This document shows, piece after piece, positions 27,618 through 38,100 of a stretch of DNA of 64,000 bases; the stretch's first letter is position 1; each line of letters opens with the position of its first letter. This DNA is from Fulvivirga lutea. Its GTDB lineage: Bacteria > Bacteroidota > Bacteroidia > Cytophagales > Cyclobacteriaceae. The notes beneath the pieces are model-generated. The model saw only the letters and a program-made list of their open reading frames with translations, was not told the origin of the DNA and ran no database searches. Both the position numbers and the translations under genes were made by a program. The stretch is taken from assembly GCF_017068455.1 (NCBI RefSeq), contig NZ_CP070608.1:2523488-2587487 (forward strand). The letters are read 5' to 3'.

Positions 27618-27750
27618 GTCTCGATTTCGATAAACAATCTGAATAAAAAGCCCCTAAAACTTGTTTAAATCCGCTTTTTTGTGAATATTAGATAGTATGC
27701 AAACAGTAAAAAACAGACAAAAACTCTTCATATTTACCTCTGATGATCAA

Positions 27751-27764
27751 TGCAATCGTTTGTG
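27751..27764. promoter_or_regulatory. LacI-type operator before susC (proximal)
   Basis: TGCAATCGTTTGTG is the reverse orientation of the same motif with mismatches at its ends, about 80 bases before the susC start. Confidence 0.65.
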
Positions 27765-27844
27765 TAGATATTACGGGTTGAGCTTTTGTTTTTTATCTGC
27801 AGCGTACCTAAATCTTAAAATATTAATATATTAACCTACATCTT

Positions 27845-30800
27845 ATGAAGTATAGTTTACTTTTTATTGTGCTTTTCTGTCTCTCAACAGTCACAGTTAG
27901 GGCACAAGAAATCAAAGTTTCCGGTCAGGTGACGGAAACGGGAAGTGGAGGATTACCAGGCGTTAACGTTTTGGTAAAAGGATCCACTCAGGGAACAGTA
28001 ACAGATATCGATGGAAATTACACAATCAGTGTTAGCCCAGATGCTACACTGGTTTTTTCATTTATAGGGTATGTTACTGAGGAAATTCAAGTAGGCAATC
28101 AGACAAACATTAACGTGGAGCTGGTGCCTGATGTTCAGCAGTTGAGTGAAGTAATTGTCGTTGGGTATGGTACTCAAAGAAAAGTAGACGTAACAGGCTC
28201 TATTTCTTCGCTTGGTGCGAGTGAAATAGAAAGTAAACCGTTACCAAGTTTTGAGTCTGCACTAACAGGTAAAGCTGCTGGTGTTCAGGTTATTCAAGGT
28301 AGTGGTATTGCCGGTTCTGCTATATCTGTCCGTGTAAGAGGTTCAACTTCCATTTCGGGTAGCCCTGAGCCACTTTATGTATTGGACGGTGTTCCAATTA
28401 CTTCTGGAGATTTAAGTAGAAGTGGTGGTAAGCAGATAGCTTCCAACACAAATGCGTTGGCCAGTTTAAACCCAAATGATATTGAGTCAATCCAAGTGTT
28501 AAAGGATGCAGCAGCAGCTGCGATATATGGATCGCGAGCTTCTAATGGTGTTGTTTTAATAACAACCAAAAGAGGTACGTCAGGTAAAGGAAAAGTTGAT
28601 ATAGGTTACTATGCTGGTTTCAACGAGGAGACTGTTCGTCAGGACCTGTTGAATTCTGCAGAATATGTCCAACTGTATCAGGAGGCTTGGGAAAATGATG
28701 GAAATGTAGGACCTGCACCGTTACCAGGTGGAATATCTCGAGAAGAAGCTCTTGCTACTGACACTGATTGGCAAGATGAAGTTCTAAGAAAAGGATTCAT
28801 CCAAAACTTTAATGCCAGTTATAGCAAAGGAACCGATAAATATGGATTGTATGCTAATGGTACTTACAAAGAAGATAACAGTTTCTTAGAAGGAAACACC
28901 TTTAAACTACTGAGTGGAAGGGTAAATTTTGATTATAATATAACTAAGGATTTGAAAGTATCTATTGGATTAAATCAGGTTTACAGTACGAATGATCGTG
29001 TACCTGTTGGTTTTGCCGGTGGTTTGGGCCGCGCACAAGGATCAGCCTTACCTATTTATCCAATAAGAGAGGCAGATGGTACATTGTGGGATGAAGTTCC
29101 TTTTACGAACCCATTACTAGATCTTAGAAACGATTACAGAACTACTGAGCACAGAACTTTTGCTAATGCATCAGTTTCTTATGATTTAGGACAGTTTGTT
29201 CCAGGGTTAAGTTTTAAAACTGATTTTGGTATAGACTATTTAGATCAAAATGAAGACCAATTTAGACCGGGCCAAGGTGCGGCATTAGGCAACGGTGATA
29301 GTAGAGATGTATTTGTGAAAAACTATACAACCAATAATACTCTTACTTACAACAGAATTTTAAATACCGATCACAATTTTACATTCCTATTAGGTCAGAG
29401 TTACAATTACTCAAGAACTGACACGAAAGGTTTTAATGTAAATAACCTCGAAGGCAAGATAGACGGTAGGACTAAAGATGAATTTGACCCTGCATCAGTT
29501 ACTGATTTTGGAAGAGATCTTCAGGAATTTAGCTTCTTGTCATATTTCGCAAGAGTTAACTACAAATTCAGAGATAAATATTTATTCGCGGCAACCATGA
29601 GAGCTGATGCTTCATCAAGGTTTGGAGAGAACAACTTATGGGGATATTTCCCATCAGTTTCAGCTGGTTGGATTATCTCAGAAGAAGATTTTCTTGCTAA
29701 TAATGAAATCTTAAGTTTCTTAAAGTTGAGAACTGCTTATGGTGTTACGGGTAACGCAGAAATTGGGAATTATGAAGAATATGGTTTGTTCATCACTAAT
29801 GCCAACTACAACAATAATCAGAACTTAATAAGAGGAATTGCGCCACAAAGACTTGATAACCCTGACTTGCAGTGGGAAGAGACAACCACGTTTGATGTAG
29901 GGTTAGAATATGGTTTATTTGGAGATAGAATTTATGGTACACTTGGTTACTACATTAAAAATGCTGATAACCTTGTCTTTAATGCCAATGTTCCTTCTTC
30001 TTCAGGATTCACCAATGTTCTACAAAATGCATTGGAAGTTGAGGTGAAAGGATTTGAGTTAAGTTTAACGTCAAGAAACTTAGTTGGAGACTTTAAATGG
30101 ACAACTGATCTTAATTTCACGACAATAGATAACACTGTAAAAGACCTTTCTGGGCTACCACCGCAGGCTTTTGATTCAGGTGATGGTGGTGAAATTAGAC
30201 TATTTGAAGGGGAGGATTTTGCGACATTTTATTTGCAAAGGTATGTCGGTCCAGACCCTAACAATGGTAGAGCAATATATTTAGATATAAACGGTAATCA
30301 GACTTATACGCCAGATCAGGTAAATGATGCTGTTAGAGCAGGTTCTCCTTTCCCTGATTTCTTTGGTGGGTTTACAAACACTTTCTCATATAAAAACTTC
30401 GATCTAAGCGTGCTATTTAACTTCTCTGTTGGATTCCAAATCTATAATGGCGAGGGACCACAGCAATTAGCGCAAATAGCTGGCTTTAATCAAAGAAGAG
30501 AAATACTTGATAGATGGACACCTGATAACAGAGATGCTAAATATCCGGCATTATCACTCAATACACCGTTTATCAACTCTGATTTGTATTTGCAAGATGG
30601 AGACTTCTTAAGATTGAAGAATCTACAACTTGGGTACAACTTGCCTAGCGATTTCTTGCAGAAATATAAACTTTCAAGAGCAAGGGTATTTGTTCAGGCT
30701 ACCAACTTGCTATTGTTCACTGAATATGACCAAGGAGATCCTGAAGTTGTTAGAGATAACCAAAATCCATTGGATAGAAGTTTAAGAGCGAGTGCTACAT

Positions 30801-30856
30801 ATTTTACTCCTCCACAAGCTAGAACAATAACTGCAGGTATAAATGTGTCATTCTAA
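27845..30856 (+). CDS. SusC-type TonB-dependent outer-membrane transporter
   Basis: The 1,003-residue protein has a signal peptide (to about residue 21, VRAQ), an N-terminal carboxypeptidase-like domain (about 23-97, VSGQVTETGSGGLPGVNVLVKG to SFIGY), the VVGYGTQRKVDVTGSIS TonB-box/plug start, a plug domain and a 22-strand barrel ending in TITAGINVSF. With the following SusD it would form the lid-and-barrel complex that imports maltodextrins. It is first in an operon of susC, susD, the lipoproteins and probably the amylase. Confidence 0.96.
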   Translation: MKYSLLFIVLFCLSTVTVRAQEIKVSGQVTETGSGGLPGVNVLVKGSTQGTVTDIDGNYTISVSPDATLVFSFIGYVTEEIQVGNQTNINVELVPDVQQLSEVIVVGYGTQRKVDVTGSISSLGASEIESKPLPSFESALTGKAAGVQVIQGSGIAGSAISVRVRGSTSISGSPEPLYVLDGVPITSGDLSRSGGKQIASNTNALASLNPNDIESIQVLKDAAAAAIYGSRASNGVVLITTKRGTSGKGKVDIGYYAGFNEETVRQDLLNSAEYVQLYQEAWENDGNVGPAPLPGGISREEALATDTDWQDEVLRKGFIQNFNASYSKGTDKYGLYANGTYKEDNSFLEGNTFKLLSGRVNFDYNITKDLKVSIGLNQVYSTNDRVPVGFAGGLGRAQGSALPIYPIREADGTLWDEVPFTNPLLDLRNDYRTTEHRTFANASVSYDLGQFVPGLSFKTDFGIDYLDQNEDQFRPGQGAALGNGDSRDVFVKNYTTNNTLTYNRILNTDHNFTFLLGQSYNYSRTDTKGFNVNNLEGKIDGRTKDEFDPASVTDFGRDLQEFSFLSYFARVNYKFRDKYLFAATMRADASSRFGENNLWGYFPSVSAGWIISEEDFLANNEILSFLKLRTAYGVTGNAEIGNYEEYGLFITNANYNNNQNLIRGIAPQRLDNPDLQWEETTTFDVGLEYGLFGDRIYGTLGYYIKNADNLVFNANVPSSSGFTNVLQNALEVEVKGFELSLTSRNLVGDFKWTTDLNFTTIDNTVKDLSGLPPQAFDSGDGGEIRLFEGEDFATFYLQRYVGPDPNNGRAIYLDINGNQTYTPDQVNDAVRAGSPFPDFFGGFTNTFSYKNFDLSVLFNFSVGFQIYNGEGPQQLAQIAGFNQRREILDRWTPDNRDAKYPALSLNTPFINSDLYLQDGDFLRLKNLQLGYNLPSDFLQKYKLSRARVFVQATNLLLFTEYDQGDPEVVRDNQNPLDRSLRASATYFTPPQARTITAGINVSF

Positions 30857-30863
30857 ATTGATT

Positions 30864-32246
30864 ATGAAAATGAAGAAAATATTTAACATACTAATACTTG
30901 CATTTTTTATTACAAGTATTACTTCATGTGAGCTGGATTTTCAACCAGAAGGCGAAAATACCATACTTACTGATGAAGCTTTTAATAGTATAGAAGATGT
31001 AGAACTTGCCCTCATAGGTACATACTCGGTGTTTAGATCGGGCGGTGCTTTAGGTGGCGTAAGTAACTGGATAGGAAGTTTGATGGCAGAAGAAATTGAA
31101 ACAACGCCAGCAAACTCAACAGGTTTTGATATTTCTCAAATATTAACGCTGAATTTTAATTTTCAGAATACAACAGTTCGAGGAATGTGGAATGAGCTTT
31201 ATTTAACTATTAATAGAGCTAATAATGTGATTTTGGAGGCCGATAATTTTGCATCTGGTGCTGAAAGAGATCAATTTGTTGGAGAAGCTTTATTTATCAG
31301 AGCGTTCTGTCATTTTGAATTGATTAAATATTTTGCCTTTCCTTATGAATTTGGACAGGTAAATGAACAATTAGGTGTTCCTTTAAGAATCACTGCCAGT
31401 AGATCAATTTCATCGCAGCCAAGAGCGACAGTTCAAGCTGTATATGATCAAATCATTGAAGATTTAATTAATGCGCAGGGATTAATGACTGCTGATCTAG
31501 ATGGCCGCGCGACTGCCATGGCAGCGAGGGCATTACTTGCTAAAGTATATTTTCAACAAGGTGATTATGACAATGCATTAATTGAAGCGAATGCTGTTGT
31601 TACTCAAGGAGGCTATACATTAAATGCAAGTGTAAATGACTTATGGCAAATTGATCATAGTGATGAGTCTATATTTGAATTTAATAGTATTGTTGCTGAT
31701 GATGCCGGAGCTGCTATCGTGGGTACTTATTCTCAGGATAATCAAGATCCAAACTTCTATGCGAGTTTTGAATTTGGTGAATTAGCTACATCAAATCCTA
31801 ATGATACACGTTCTAGCTGGTATAATTTAAGATCAGCAAGTTCTGGTGGAGAGGAAAGATATTATGTGGCTAAATATGATAGAAATGGCCAACCTGTTAT
31901 CAATTTACCTGTTATTAAATTAGCCGATATTCTTTTAATCAGAGCAGAGTCTTATGCACAAGATAACCAGTTGAACCTTGCAGCAGCTGATTTACAAACT
32001 GTGAGAAGGAGAGCTTTTAACGATCCTGCCTTAACGGTGACATTTAGCGGCCAAGCTGATTTAATAGAACAAATAAGAGAGGAGAGAAGGTTGGAAATGG
32101 CTTTTGAGTATAGTGATAGATTCCATGAGTTAAAAAGAACTAAGCAAAATATTCAGGGCATACCTTACAATTCGTGTGAGTTGTTATTCAAAATACCTAA
32201 CTCGGAAGTAAATGGTAATCCTTCCATTCAACAAAACGATTGCTAA
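30864..32246 (+). CDS. SusD/RagB-type starch-binding lipoprotein
   Basis: I chose the ATG at 30864 (460 residues). The in-frame ATG at 30843 would overlap susC and add a poor N-terminus, whereas 30864 gives a proper lipoprotein signal (KKIFNILILAFFITSITSC). The RagB/SusD fold is supported by the N-terminal IEDVELALIGTYSVFR, the TPR-like FVGEALFIRAFCHFELIKYFAFPYE and the C-terminal LADILLIRAESYAQ and EERRLEMAFEYSDRFHELKRT. It binds oligosaccharides at the cell surface on SusC. Confidence 0.95.
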   Translation: MKMKKIFNILILAFFITSITSCELDFQPEGENTILTDEAFNSIEDVELALIGTYSVFRSGGALGGVSNWIGSLMAEEIETTPANSTGFDISQILTLNFNFQNTTVRGMWNELYLTINRANNVILEADNFASGAERDQFVGEALFIRAFCHFELIKYFAFPYEFGQVNEQLGVPLRITASRSISSQPRATVQAVYDQIIEDLINAQGLMTADLDGRATAMAARALLAKVYFQQGDYDNALIEANAVVTQGGYTLNASVNDLWQIDHSDESIFEFNSIVADDAGAAIVGTYSQDNQDPNFYASFEFGELATSNPNDTRSSWYNLRSASSGGEERYYVAKYDRNGQPVINLPVIKLADILLIRAESYAQDNQLNLAAADLQTVRRRAFNDPALTVTFSGQADLIEQIREERRLEMAFEYSDRFHELKRTKQNIQGIPYNSCELLFKIPNSEVNGNPSIQQNDC

Positions 32247-32265
32247 TTAAATGAATCAAGCGATT

Positions 32266-32778
32266 ATGAAAAATATTATAAAAAATAAATGGACTTATAT
32301 GCTGGCAATTACTTTGCTTGTTGTAACAGCATGTAGCGATGATATAGAGGATCTTAAGTTGGAGCCTGCTGAAAGTAAAACCGCATTACTTTCTGGTACG
32401 TGGGCTTTAACAAGTGTTATACAAACAGATGAAGATGCCGTTAGAAAGGGCTTTCCAGAGTTTGTTTTAAGAGAGGATATAACCTCATTATTTGATTTTA
32501 CTGATTTGGTTCTAACACTAAATGCAGATGGAACTTATTCGGTAACTGCTGGTAACTCACCAAATATAGTGGGTTCAACTTCAGGTACTTATTCACTTGA
32601 TAATCAAGAATTCCCCTCTCAAATATTATTTGAAGGTGGCAGAACTATTGATATTGGAACTTATGAAGGCTTATCAGAAGGTGTTCTGACGTTAAAGTTT
32701 GTCAGGTATCAAAGAAATAGTGAAGGTGAAATAACAAACGCCTTCCTTAGTTATGAATATAAATTTGAAAGACAGTAA
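32266..32778 (+). CDS. DUF5004-like lipoprotein of the starch locus
   Basis: I chose the ATG at 32266 (170 residues), five residues inside an alternative at 32251. It has a lipoprotein signal (YMLAITLLVVTAC) and a lipocalin-like beta-rich domain: LLSGTWALTSV, LVLTLNADGTYSVTAG, GTYSLDN and LTLKFVRY. This pattern matches the DUF5004/lipocalin-like group found beside SusCD. Function unknown; probably a surface accessory. Confidence 0.75.
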   Translation: MKNIIKNKWTYMLAITLLVVTACSDDIEDLKLEPAESKTALLSGTWALTSVIQTDEDAVRKGFPEFVLREDITSLFDFTDLVLTLNADGTYSVTAGNSPNIVGSTSGTYSLDNQEFPSQILFEGGRTIDIGTYEGLSEGVLTLKFVRYQRNSEGEITNAFLSYEYKFERQ

Positions 32779-32779
32779 C

Positions 32780-33601
32780 ATGAAAAATATAGCAATATTC
32801 ATATTATTTATAGTGGTGGCATTTAATGCCAGTGCACAGCTTGTTAGGACAAACCCTGCTGTTTTTACGGCTGAGGATGAAGTAACTTTTACAATAGATG
32901 CATCTCTTAGTTCGAATGAGAGCTTAGTTGGTTTCAATGGCGATGTATGGGCTTGGGTATTTATTTCGAGTGGTTGTACAGCAAATTGCGATGCTCCATC
33001 AAACATAAACCCTGCTGGAGGTCCGGAAACAGATCCTGCGAAAATGACAAGAGACCCTGACAACCCGGATGTTTATTCAATTACATTTGTGCCGACTGAA
33101 TTTTTCGGAAAATCTCCTGGTGAAATACAACAAATTGGATTTGTACTAAAGAGTGTTGACTGGGGTGACGGTATTCAAACACAGGATTTTACTGTTGATG
33201 TAACACCTATTGAATTCGTGCCTAATGAAAATAGATCATTCCCCTCAAAGTTTACTCAGGAAGACATTGTTACAATTTATTTTGATCAGAGTTTGTCTGA
33301 CGATAATGCTGTAAATGATCTTAATGAAGTATTTGTATTTCCTGTTGCGGACATTAGAAGAGCCAATGGTACATTAGAATCAGATTTCGAAATTGTATCA
33401 GAAGATGAGGTAATCAACACACCTAGTCTTCAAATGACTAAAAGAGGGTATAAATTATTTTCGCTAACCATCATACCTGAAAACCTTTTTCAATTAGGCA
33501 CAGGAGATGAAATTATTTCAATTAAATACAATTATGTAAGTTCTGATGGTTTGAGAAAATCTGCCACCAGACACGAACTGTTTTTGTTATCACTGGATTA
33601 A
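32780..33601 (+). CDS. Secreted two-domain Sus accessory protein
   Basis: The start at 32780 (273 residues) lies one base after the previous stop and gives a signal peptide (MKNIAIFILFIVVAFNASAQ). An ATG at 32753 would overlap the previous gene. The first domain (about 20-145) has WAWVFISSGCTANCDAPSNINP and FVPTEFF, and is clearly paralogous to the N-terminal domain of the amylase at 35133. The second (about 150-270) is a divergent copy of similar beta-rich type (FTQEDIVTIYFDQSL). No catalytic motif is seen. Probably a carbohydrate-binding or adaptor protein; that is inference. Confidence 0.7.
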   Translation: MKNIAIFILFIVVAFNASAQLVRTNPAVFTAEDEVTFTIDASLSSNESLVGFNGDVWAWVFISSGCTANCDAPSNINPAGGPETDPAKMTRDPDNPDVYSITFVPTEFFGKSPGEIQQIGFVLKSVDWGDGIQTQDFTVDVTPIEFVPNENRSFPSKFTQEDIVTIYFDQSLSDDNAVNDLNEVFVFPVADIRRANGTLESDFEIVSEDEVINTPSLQMTKRGYKLFSLTIIPENLFQLGTGDEIISIKYNYVSSDGLRKSATRHELFLLSLD

Positions 33602-33612
33602 ATTATTGAATT

Positions 33613-35070
33613 ATGAAAATTAATATATGTTTATTCTTAATAGCAGGTTTTTTCTTTATTGCTTCTTGTAGTGAAGAGGAAATAGATGCTCCAGTAACGG
33701 GAAAAGAATCACTAGACAACTTTTCGCTTATCCCTGTAGAAGGAACAATTGACGTAAGTTTAGTTGAGCCTGATAAAGAAGTTATTGTATCATGGACTGA
33801 AGCTGTCTCTGGCTTAAACTCAGATGTAACTTATACATGGGTAGCTTTTGATGAATCAGGTTCCATAACTAATCCAGCACTGAGCATACCTTCAGATAAT
33901 GAAGGTCTTTCTACTCAGTTAACTTTTACAAATTCGCAATTAGATGATGCTTTATCAAGTTTAGGTGTAGCAAAAGGTCAGTCTGTAACTTTCAACTGGA
34001 ATGTTATTGCCAATAATGGTGATTATACTTTAACAGCTGAAACTAGTACAGTTACTTTAGAAAGAGGTGAAGATGGAATGTCAAATTTCTTCTTAATATC
34101 TCCTTCTGATGGGGCTGGTGTAAGTTTAATATCTGCTACTCCTGATGAAATAGTTGAAATCATATGGCAAGAATCATTTGTTTCGACAGGCGGAGATATT
34201 ACTTACGAATGGCAGGCAGATGCTGATGGGGGCGATTTTGACACACCATTATTAACTTTACCATCGAATAACAGTGGAGTGGAAAATTATCTGACTTTAA
34301 CATTTCAACAGTTAGAGGATGCGTTGGCTGATGTTGGAATTGATCCAGGAGCAACAGCTATGTTAGACTGGCGCGTTGTTGCTACAAGTGGTAATTTTTC
34401 ATCAATATCAAATGTATATAGTGTATCAATCACAAGATATTTAGTTGAAATCCCTCAATTATTCTTAGTAGGTGATGCAACCGCAGCTGGATGGGATAAT
34501 AATAATAACAACCCAGCCTTGTTCAGAGATCCGGTTAATACGGGTAAGTTTTATTATAAAGGATACTTTAATGCCGGAGCTTTCAAAATATTGGAAGTAA
34601 AAGGTCAATGGCAACCACAGTGGGGAAGTGTAGGAGACGGCATTTTGGGGGTTAATGATGGTACAGGTAGCGACCCTGGAACAATAAATGTGAGTTCTGC
34701 TGGTTATTATGAGTTTGTGTTTAATGGGGCTACAAGAACTTATACCTTTGAACCTGTTGATATTACAGGTTCTGCTTCATATACTACAGTTGCAATTATT
34801 GGTAGCGCTACTCCAAATGGTTGGAATGATCCTGATACCGATATGGTTCAGTCTACCGTTGATTCTCACATCTGGTTTATTACGTCTGAATCTTTAGTTA
34901 ATGGAGAAATGAAATTTAGAGCAAATGATGGCTGGGATGTAAATTGGGGCTCAGACACTGCTCCCTATGGTCAAGGTTCTTTTGGAGGACCAAATATTCC
35001 AGTTACTGAAGCAACTTATACAATTTGGTTCAATGATTTGGATGGTCGATATGCTTTGATTGAAGAATAA
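33613..35070 (+). CDS. SusE/SusF-like starch-binding surface lipoprotein
   Basis: The 485-residue protein has a lipoprotein signal (NICLFLIAGFFFIASC). Two tandem SusE-type domains follow (each beginning NFSLIPVEG/NFFLISPSD and containing a TYTWVAFDESG- or TYEWQADADG-like strand). Two starch-binding modules then follow: QLFLVGDATAAGWDNNN with aromatic-rich strands, and VAIIGSATPNGWNDPD with the Trp-rich GWDVNWGSD. It displays glucan at the cell surface for SusCD. It is followed by a strong terminator hairpin. Confidence 0.88.
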   Translation: MKINICLFLIAGFFFIASCSEEEIDAPVTGKESLDNFSLIPVEGTIDVSLVEPDKEVIVSWTEAVSGLNSDVTYTWVAFDESGSITNPALSIPSDNEGLSTQLTFTNSQLDDALSSLGVAKGQSVTFNWNVIANNGDYTLTAETSTVTLERGEDGMSNFFLISPSDGAGVSLISATPDEIVEIIWQESFVSTGGDITYEWQADADGGDFDTPLLTLPSNNSGVENYLTLTFQQLEDALADVGIDPGATAMLDWRVVATSGNFSSISNVYSVSITRYLVEIPQLFLVGDATAAGWDNNNNNPALFRDPVNTGKFYYKGYFNAGAFKILEVKGQWQPQWGSVGDGILGVNDGTGSDPGTINVSSAGYYEFVFNGATRTYTFEPVDITGSASYTTVAIIGSATPNGWNDPDTDMVQSTVDSHIWFITSESLVNGEMKFRANDGWDVNWGSDTAPYGQGSFGGPNIPVTEATYTIWFNDLDGRYALIEE

Positions 35071-35088
35071 ATCAATATTATTTATCAG

Positions 35089-35120
35089 AAATAGCGTGGC
35101 TCGCCACGCTATTTCTTTTT
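35089..35120 (+). terminator. Strong hairpin with T-run between the SusE-like gene and the amylase gene
   Basis: AAATAGCGTGGC pairs with GCCACGCTATTT (35089-35114) and is followed by CTTTTT. It would end most transcripts before the amylase, or make it a lower-level distal part of the operon. Confidence 0.9.
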
Positions 35121-35132
35121 AAAAGCATTCTT

Positions 35133-38100
35133 ATGAAATATATCTTTTCTTTTTTACTGCTTTTTGTTGGCTCTCAGTTCATTTATGCGCAATCATTTTC
35201 AACCGATCCCACATTTCCTACAGCAGATGCACCGCTAACTATTACTATTGATTTAACAGGTGATTCAGACATGGAAGATGAGACAGATGTCTGGATTTGG
35301 GCTTTTCTACCTGAAAACTGCACTTCTAATTGCGATGCACCAACAAACATAAATCCTGTTCCCAATGATGGCTCTTTGGATGATGCTAAGTTCACACCTA
35401 CAGGTAACCCAAATGAGTTTGAAATTACGTTTGTGCCTACTGATTTCTTCAATAAACCCGCAGAAGAAATTACTAAAATCGGCTTTTTGGCAAAAGCATC
35501 TGATTGGCCATTAGGTCAAACACAAGATTTTGAAATAGATATATCAACTGGAGAATTAGCTGTTTCTATCAATTCACCATCAGAACCATTTCTATTTATC
35601 GATTTAAATGAATCAGTTAGCATCACTGCCAATTCATCAGTTTCAAGTAGCCTAACTTTATTTCAAAATGGAAGCCCTGTAGCTTCCAATAATGGAACAA
35701 GTATTAGCTTTAATACCACCATAACTCAATTGGGTACTACTACCTTTAGGGTAAGTGCTACTGCTGGTGGATCTACAGTTTCAGATGAAATTTTGGTTAT
35801 TGTACGTTCAGAAAATCTTGCCTCACGGCCAACAGGAATAATTCCCGGTATTAATTATTCTGCAGATGCTACGGAAGCTACTTTTTGTTTATATGCACCA
35901 TTAAAGCGCTCTGTTTACCTGCTCGGTGATTTCAATGATTGGATCCCCTCTACCAACTATCAGATGGCCAAGGATGGTGATTATTTTTGGCTTAATGTGA
36001 CTGGATTAAATGCTGGAACTGAATATGCTTTTCAATATCTGGTGGATGAAGACATTTTCGTGGGAGATCCATATTCAGATAAAATATTGGATCCCAATAA
36101 TGACAGTTTCATTCCCAATTCAACCTATCCGGATTTATTAAGTTATCCAGATTCCGATATTCCAGAGGGTTGGGTGAGTGTGATGCAAACCGGGCAGCAG
36201 GAATATAATTGGTCAACTAACGACTTTACTGCACCTGCAAAAGAAGACCTTGTAATTTATGAATTACTTGTACGTGACTTTGAGGATGACCAGAATTATG
36301 ATGCAGTAATTAATAGGTTAGATTATTTGGAGAGTTTAGGAATTAATGCCATTCAACTAATGCCAATTATGGAATTTGATGGTAACAATAGTTGGGGATA
36401 CAATCCGGCATACTTCTTTGCGCCTGATAAATATTACGGCACAAAGAATGATCTCAAGGCATTTATCGATGTGTGCCATTCAAGAGGCATTGCGGTTATT
36501 CTGGACATGGTATTAAACCACACACATGAAAGAAATCCTATAGCGGCTATGTACTGGGATCAGACCAATTTCAGGCCCGCAGCTAATAGTCCCTATTTAA
36601 ACCCTGTGGCAAGACATCCTTTTAATGTATTTTTTGACTTTAATCATGAGTCGACAGCAACACAAAATTTTGTAGATACAGTAAATTATTATTGGCTAGA
36701 AGAATATCGTTTTGATGGGTTCCGTTTTGATTTATCGAAAGGGTTCACTCAAAGAAACACTTGCACAACTGGCAATTGTGACACAGGCTCTGAAGTTTCT
36801 GCCTGGAGTAATTATGATCAATCAAGAATCGATTTACTTACTCGAATGGCCGATGATATTTGGTCTCATCACCCTGATGCCTACGTTATACTTGAACATT
36901 TATCAGTTAATAGCGAAGAAAAGGTATTAGCTGATTATGGCATGATGCTTTGGGGTAATATGAATTATAATTTTAACCAAAACACAATGGGCTATTCCGA
37001 TGGTTCAAATGTCGATTGGGCGTATTTTGGTAATCGAAATTGGAATGATCCTCATCTCATACCCTACATGGAGAGTCATGATGAGGAGCGATTGGTGTAT
37101 CGGAATTTGCAGAATGGTAATTCTACCGGTGGCCATAATACCAAGAATCTTGATATAGCGCTGGAAAGAATAAAGTCAGCGTCTGCCATTTATTATGCTA
37201 TTCCCGGGCCTAAAATGTTATGGCAATTCGGAGAGTTAGGATATGATATTTCCATCAACCAAAATGGGAGAGTGGGTGAAAAACCAATTCCCTGGGCATC
37301 TTCATCCGATGGTTTAGATTATGATCAGGAGACAAACCGTTTAAAACTGTATGAAGTTACTTCCGAATTAATCAAGCTAAAGACTGACTTTAATGCATTT
37401 AAAAGTGGATCATTCACACTTGACGAGTCTCAAAGTTTAGTAAAGAAGATCATTTTAGATAATGGTACAGCGAATCCTGTCAATGTTGTTGATGCCAACT
37501 TCGTGATTGTGGCTAATTTTAACTTATCGGCACAAGCTGTTAGTACCACTTTTCCATACAATGGCACTTGGTATCGTTATTTTGCGAATGGCGACCCTAT
37601 TGAAATTTCTTCAAATAACGCATCACTCATGTTGCAGGCAGGTGAGTTCAGAATTTATACTGATATTCAATTACCATCAACTTCATTAGAACTTACTCAA
37701 CATGTTCAGCCAATTGTGCCTACAAATGTTTCTGCGTCAGAGGTTGCTGGGGAAGGAGTGTTGTTAAATTGGACGGATAACAGCTCTATTGAATCATCTT
37801 ACAAGATTTTTAGAAGTAGCGGAAGTGAGTTTGAAGAGATAGGATCTTCAGGGATGAACACATCAGAATATTTAGATGAAACAGCAGAGGCTAATGTTGG
37901 GTACACGTACAAAGTAGTTGCTTCTAATGCGAATTACTCATCTGAATCATCAGAAGTGCAAATTACCACTACCAATATTATTACTTCTGTTGAAAATCAT
38001 GATTCGGGTTCCATAAACGTCTACCCAAACCCTGTAACGGATCAGGTAATTATTTCGCACAAATTGAATGGCGGTTATTATAACTTAATGGATTTATCCG

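Larger units (their letters stand above)
27403..27844. promoter_or_regulatory. Divergent lacI-susC control region
   Basis: This 442-base AT-rich gap separates divergent lacI and susC. It carries the two operator-like sites listed separately at 27604 and 27751 and a possible half site, TATGCAAAC, near 27698. I see no small gene and no convincing full promoter box for susC. For lacI, minus-strand TATATTGG near 27434 is a weak -7 candidate. Confidence 0.6.
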
